NCBI GenBank assembly: GCA_019649035.1
Contig: BMAT01013784.1
Location: 467,700-488,875 of the forward strand
Origin: Elysia marginata
Lineage: Eukaryota; Mollusca; Gastropoda; Plakobranchidae
DNA length: 21,176 bases
Direction: 5' to 3'
Numbering within the stretch: position 1 is the stretch's first letter; each line of letters opens with the position of its first letter. This document shows positions 16,738-21,176 of the stretch, in pieces. The translations under genes were made by a program, and so were the position numbers. A model generated the notes under the pieces. The model was not told where the DNA came from. It searched no databases and saw only the letters and a list, made by a program, of their open reading frames with translations.

Positions 16738-16919
16738 AAGCCGGTTAAACAGGACGCGTATCCCGTACGGAAGACTCCGTATCGGCTCCTGTGCGGTGAT
16801 TCGTTTTTTTTTCCCTTCGACATGGTGCGATGTCGTGTGAAAGGGTAAAGAGACAGAACTCTTTAAAAGTCTCTGGTCCGACGTCTTCCGTACGGGATGC
16901 TGTCATGTGAAACCGGCTT
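16738..16919. mobile_element. MITE-like element with about 37-bp terminal inverted repeats
   Basis: The left end (16738-16775) begins AAGCCGGTT and ends ATCCCGTACGGAAGAC. The right end (16883-16919) is its imperfect reverse complement, with about five mismatches and one gap. The 182-bp element contains no coding sequence. A nested hairpin at 16813-16845 pairs CCCTT with AAGGG and, inside that, CGACAT with ATGTCG. This is the form of a non-autonomous DNA transposon. I see no clear target-site duplication, so the superfamily is not assigned. A 15-base poly-A run lies 34 bp to the left. Confidence 0.75.
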
Positions 16920-16984
16920 AACCATCCAAATCACGGTGTTTTTAGAAAATCACAAAAAGCATGATACAATCGCCTTGTCACGAT

Positions 16985-17500
16985 TCACCAAACATTATAC
17001 CAAGCAGTTAATAGGTGCAATATTTCGAGAAACTAATTTATCGCCAGTATAATTGTATTCTAAAAGATCATGACTCTGTAACTAAAGCAGAAATGCCTAT
17101 GCTAATATCGATCAATAACTAAAAGAAGGGAAGGCGATGAGAATTAATGATAGATCAACTGAGTTCATTAAAAATAGTGACCCACATTTAAAAGCATACA
17201 ATGCATACGTGATTGAACTGTTTATCCGAGAAGGGTTTTTACCCCAGAGATTAGATATATTTCCTTTTTTTCCACTAACTTAAGAAAGGTGACGCGACAA
17301 GTAAATAGCTATATATATATAGGATTAAGTCTATTATACTATCAAAGGTGTTCGCAGCAGTTGTAAACTCTAGACTCACATTATAGTGGGCATACATTAG
17401 TTATAAAATACCAGAAGAACAAACTGGGTTCAGGAAATTTCTATCACAATAGATAACATTTTACAAAGTTTAATACACAAGTTTTGGCATTCAATAAAAC
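16985..17500 (+). mobile_element. RTE/Jockey-like LINE fragment, decayed reverse transcriptase core
   Basis: Plus-strand peptides appear in the order expected for a non-LTR reverse transcriptase. DHDSVTKAEM (17066-17095) is followed by LKEGKA and TEFIKNSDPHLKAY (17119-17205), FIREGFLP, then KKGDAT (17282-17299), SKVFAAVVNSRLTL (17342-17383) and IPEEQTGFRK (17408-17437). The last matches the well-known IPEEQAGFRKGRST block. At least two frame changes and several stops break it. The fragment covers the N-terminal half of the domain only; palm motifs with the catalytic aspartates are not found. It differs from the 11915-13510 LINE in family and strand. Confidence 0.78.
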
Positions 17501-19627
17501 AAATTACCACGATTAAATTGAGCACACTAATGTTATAATTGTGTTCATATAAACTTATCGTATTTCGAGTATCGCATTCCCGAAGATTTTCCGTATGCGC
17601 AAAAGGGCCGCTTTGCTCTTTATCTTCACCTGGATATAATCGAGAAAGCCTTGTCCTTGCCCCTACTCTATTGACATAGCGCCGGCCGTACCGGTTTTCT
17701 TCCCTTTATCTCCTGAAAGGCATACCGCAGTCTATTTGTTCCAAAACAATCTCCTTCAAAATCAATGCATCGTTGACGATGCATAACTCAAGACCTCGTT
17801 CCCCTACAAATATTCCTTTACCTTTTTAAACACTCTTTGCGTCACAGCCTACCTTGGGATTTCCTGGCATATTGAATTTGCATGCTGCATTGGAATTGCT
17901 GTGTTTTATAGACAGAATGCCAGGCCTACGTGCAAAGTCCACAAAAACAAAAATTGGATGCGCGTTGTTACTAAAAAAAATTAACGAAAGATTCTACATA
18001 TTTTTCTGTGAAGTTTAGCAGTCTGGAATCGGAGCGTGAGAAGTATTCACGTCCATTATATGTAATTTAAACTGATGGAATGAAGAATACGAGTACCGTA
18101 CCTTTGTCTCCATGCCGGAAACTATAGGGTGCACATAGTCTCTCAGTCTTCTCTGGTCAAAAAGCTAAAGTTGCCAACATCTCTCAGCTTCTAGAAAAGC
18201 CGGCCTTCTTACTAGTTTTTTTTTCCCTCACAGGCAGTGTAAAAAATGATACTGTACCACTTTAAGTATTTATGTTCTGGCGATGCAATTATATGCTTAG
18301 ATATCTATCTTTTAAAGTTTGGTGAGTCCTTGGGTCGCTAGAAGAAGGCAGTTGCAATGGTGTACATATACAATACAAATTTATCTACATGTAATTGTGC
18401 CGATACTCACTGCGATTGGGGAAAATTGTCCTAGAATCTATGACAGTTCCTAAATAGGAAACCAAAAAACTTTTTTCATTGGCATCAAATAAACAAAGAA
18501 GTCAACCTGGGTTAATTCAGGCTAGTAACTAAAAGGGACAATGGGTATTTGAATGCGACTAAGCTCTACTGTTGTGTCGTGCTGTATTATCAATGCCGAA
18601 TTATTTCTTATCTGACTGGTCTCAAAATTGAAACTTTATATGAAAATCTAGGTGTCTGGTGTAAGTTTTAAGTGCTCTACATGACGTTAACATTATGGTG
18701 GCTAATACCTCGGAGTTTTCAAAACATTTTCGATTTGATTCTGGCTGGTAAAATTGTTTTTCACCCAAAACCTAGAACGCTAGTGTTTAATGGCGTAAGA
18801 AGCAAGAGTAGACCTCACCACTCCTATAAGCTTTAGGGTTTTTAGAAAGAAAAAAGCTAGAAGACTGGATTTTATTTGACAAAGAAATCTTTTCATATTC
18901 TAATCTGACGGATGAGAACGGATACATCTATCTTTAAAGTGCAAGCGGTGTTAGAAATTTTTTCTAGGGTGTAAATAAGACAGTATACAGATAAAGTTTG
19001 GCTTACACGAGGCCTACCCGATTAATGTATCATAAAAGAGCGTCGATATTATGTACATGTGGCTTTTATTTACTGCTCTTTGAAAGAAAAAAAATCTCGT
19101 TTCAAAAACTCTTTGAAAATATAAACGTGAAGCATGTGGTTTGCGCTCGTTATCTACAGCAGGCAAGGAATGCGCACGAATATTTGCATCATGGATCCTT
19201 ACAAATTACAATGATATATGGGCAGAAGTTTTAAAATCTTATGTCTTCATTTTGCTTCACAAAAGTTATGCATAGATTGATGATGTCGGTGAATATAAGT
19301 GTACAATTAAGATAATGAGATTATAGTAGTTCAGTTTTAATTCATGGTGCATATACACTATTCCTTAGTTTGGTTTTGGTGGTTTGCACTCTTTTAGAGT
19401 TTGGTGGTATTGAAATACCGAAGCATATAAAAACTTACAAACAAAAGACCGCAATAATATTTATTTAAAAAAGCTTACCAGTATGTTGACAAAGGGAAAA
19501 GAAGAATAATTAGGAAAATTAGGATTTATAGTTATTTAACTTGTAAAAAAAAGTTTGTTCCAAGAAAAGGGGAGCACTGACGCATAGAATCTCAGATAAG
19601 GAAATAGATAAGAGAAAAAACAAAACA
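17501..19627. other. Intergenic, with a GC-richer patch at 17570-17700
   Basis: The patch is open on both strands (plus EYRIPEDFPYAQKGRFALYL; minus RLSRLYPGEDKEQSGPFAHT). The exact 13-mer TATGCGCAAAAGG at 17594-17606 recurs at 9854-9866, which suggests a dispersed repeat. Nothing is recognisable in the remainder. Confidence 0.4.
17765..17784. repeat. Perfect 20-bp palindrome
   Basis: ATGCATCGT and ACGATGCAT pair around a 2-base TG centre. It is the only strong hairpin in the otherwise unassigned 17500-19600 stretch. Confidence 0.85.
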
Positions 19628-19638
19628 GAGAGAAGGGA

Positions 19639-19684
<46 letters not shown>

Positions 19685-19690
19685 CAGAGA
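19628..19690. repeat. (GA)n microsatellite
   Basis: A purine tract with about 22 uninterrupted GA units in its centre and interrupted GGGAGA / GAAAGAGACAGA units at its edges. Confidence 0.96.
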
Positions 19691-20171
19691 ACGTCGACGA
19701 TAGTTTAAGAGTAATTATAATCAGCCCTTTTTGCAGTCTGAAGGGTATTTGTAGATATCGATCAAAAATTTCTTAATAAAGCCTTATTGAATTTTAATGT
19801 TTTATCCGTCTTTCGTCCCGTGCGAATTCCAATAAAGGCTCCCGCAAACAAACGCTCATGGCTTTTTTCCAAGCTAGATATATGAATACTCTGTTAGATT
19901 CGCCGATTTGTTTCCTCTAGCCCAAAAGCTTATACTTTAATAAGCTATAATTAAGCGAAATACAGTGAAAAAAAAGTGATACAGTCATCGCATTTGTTAA
20001 AACAATTCAGGAAAATGGTTTATTATCAGTGTAAGCTTCAAGGCATGCAATAATCTTCCTGACCATCAATAAAAAGAATCTACATTTTTTTTCATTCTTT
20101 TTGCTTTCAGTTCCAGCTTTCCCCTTAACGTCTTCCACGCCAATTTATTAATCTGTTTGCCACTGCGAAGA
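19691..20171. other. AT-rich stretch, nothing recognised
   Basis: No open frame of note, no transposon end and no long repeat were seen between the (GA)n tract and the unrecognised minus-strand frame. Confidence 0.5.
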
Positions 20172-20828
20172 TTAATTGAGAATGAAATCAGAGTTCAAAT
20201 TATTGGTCCTGTTGGCAAACTCCCTCTTTGAAGTCAATGACTTGCAGACAAGAACGATAATTTTATGATCTACTCTCATTCCCAATTGTGTGTATAACAT
20301 TTTCTTTTTAATATAAGGTAATGTTGATTTAATTGGCGACCCTGCGGACGGCCACCGTTTTTTTCTGAAACCAAAACAGTTTATTGTGTTTGACAATGAT
20401 TTCACAAAACTGGCGAGATTAATTTGTTCCTCAAGCACATAATTTCCTTTAAAAAAATAAAGAAAATACTTAGCGGCAATTTTATCACAGATCATGGCTG
20501 AACACAATAAATTACACATTACGAGTTGAAAGTTTCTTTTAAAAATTACAGTGTTTTTATTATGACCTAACACTACAACTGCGTTACAAATGACACATAC
20601 GTTATTATCATCATTGTTGTTATCATTACTAAAATTATCATCACAACCGTCATTTACAAACTTTAATATCAACTTCAATACAACAATTAACACGCTCCTC
20701 TTTCTAAAAGAGTTCATGAGCATTGTTAACCTTTTATAGAAGAAATAAAATATATTTATTATACATGTATTTTGTTTGGTTAAGTTTTGCAAAGTGAAAT
20801 CTTTATAGATTACTTTAACAAACATCAT
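20172..20828 (-). CDS. Unrecognised 218-codon open frame, doubtful gene
   Basis: This is the longest uninterrupted frame in the window. It begins ATGATG, and an in-frame TAA lies about 30 bases upstream. The product starts with hydrophobic, Lys-rich sequence, has an Asn/Asp run near residues 60-76 (NDNNNDDNN) and contains several Cys (CVIC, CNLLC). I see no signal peptide or known domain. AT-rich, low-complexity composition makes long frames easier to obtain by chance. Part of the plus strand (about 20319-20431) is also open and gives more protein-like sequence (DLIGDPADGHRFFLKPKQF). It could be a lineage-specific gene, a transposon remnant or chance. Confidence 0.2.
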   Translation of the reverse strand: MMFVKVIYKDFTLQNLTKQNTCIINIFYFFYKRLTMLMNSFRKRSVLIVVLKLILKFVNDGCDDNFSNDNNNDDNNVCVICNAVVVLGHNKNTVIFKRNFQLVMCNLLCSAMICDKIAAKYFLYFFKGNYVLEEQINLASFVKSLSNTINCFGFRKKRWPSAGSPIKSTLPYIKKKMLYTQLGMRVDHKIIVLVCKSLTSKREFANRTNNLNSDFILN

Positions 20829-21131
20829 GTTTTGATTTAGTTTGAGGAGTTAAATGTTGGCCTAGTCTGCCTGGCTCGGCCCAGCCTATTGTTTGAGTCG
20901 ACACAACTGATACAGAAAGCGAAAATCGATGAAATAGCCAATCAGACGTTCAAGAAATCGATCCATTGTTAGCAATTTGATGAAGTTCGATAAAGGAAAA
21001 CAATAGTACCCGTAGATAAGGCATAGCAGAGAAAAGAAAACGTAAATTGTAGTCTACTGTTATGCGAAAAACAGAAGCTGAAAAAAAGGGAAACTGTAAA
21101 AAGAAAAAGGGACAAGAGTGAGCGAGCTTGG
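20829..21131. other. Sequence up to the terminal (GA)n, nothing recognised
   Basis: A short GC-richer segment near 20860-20900 (GCCTGGCTCGGCCC) is the only compositional change. It becomes purine-rich toward the terminal microsatellite. Confidence 0.5.
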
Positions 21132-21141
21132 GAAAGAGAGA

Positions 21142-21176
<35 letters not shown>
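21132..21176. repeat. (GA)n microsatellite at the window end
   Basis: GA/GAAA units lead into a pure GA run that reaches the last base of the window, so its true length is unknown. Confidence 0.95.

Overview
The window is AT-rich, intron-rich eukaryotic nuclear DNA, most likely from an animal and probably a mollusc (gastropod-like). The clues are one multi-exon gene with GT-AG introns, decayed CR1/L2-type and RTE/Jockey-type LINEs, a short SINE whose core I recall from gastropod genomes, and long (AAT)n, (GATA)n and (GA)n microsatellites. The species call is inference. There is no bacterial-style operon, and no rRNA, tRNA gene or CRISPR array that I can support.

The one convincing host gene is on the minus strand between 11066 and 5173. 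Six exons join with matching phases into a 420-residue reading frame of 1263 nt including the stop. Its sequence pattern matches a CABIT domain, the fold of THEMIS and GAREM adaptor proteins, and is closest to GAREM as I remember it. A basic, proline-rich N-terminus carries a PxxPxR motif of the kind SH3 domains bind. No SAM domain is visible. The true 5' and 3' ends of the transcript are not resolved.

Layout: 1-1010 is unassigned, with a weak LTR-like stretch. 1075-1600 is purine-rich. 1720-5172 holds nothing I can name. 5173-11066 is the CABIT gene; its last intron holds a SINE insertion (5593-5752) flanked by perfect 14-bp target-site duplications, and its longest intron holds a GC-rich island at 9600-9651. 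11915-13510 is a minus-strand CR1/L2-like LINE fossil ending in an (ATT)n tail. 14205-14255 is a perfect palindrome between direct repeats. 14709-14813 is (GATA)n. 15571-15783 is a doubtful exon-like reading frame. 16508-16611 is (AAT)n. 16738-16919 is a MITE-like element, followed by an RTE/Jockey-like LINE fragment at about 16985-17500. 19628-19690 and 21132-21176 are (GA)n tracts; the window ends inside the second. The longest uninterrupted frame (20172-20828, minus) is unrecognised and low-complexity in part.
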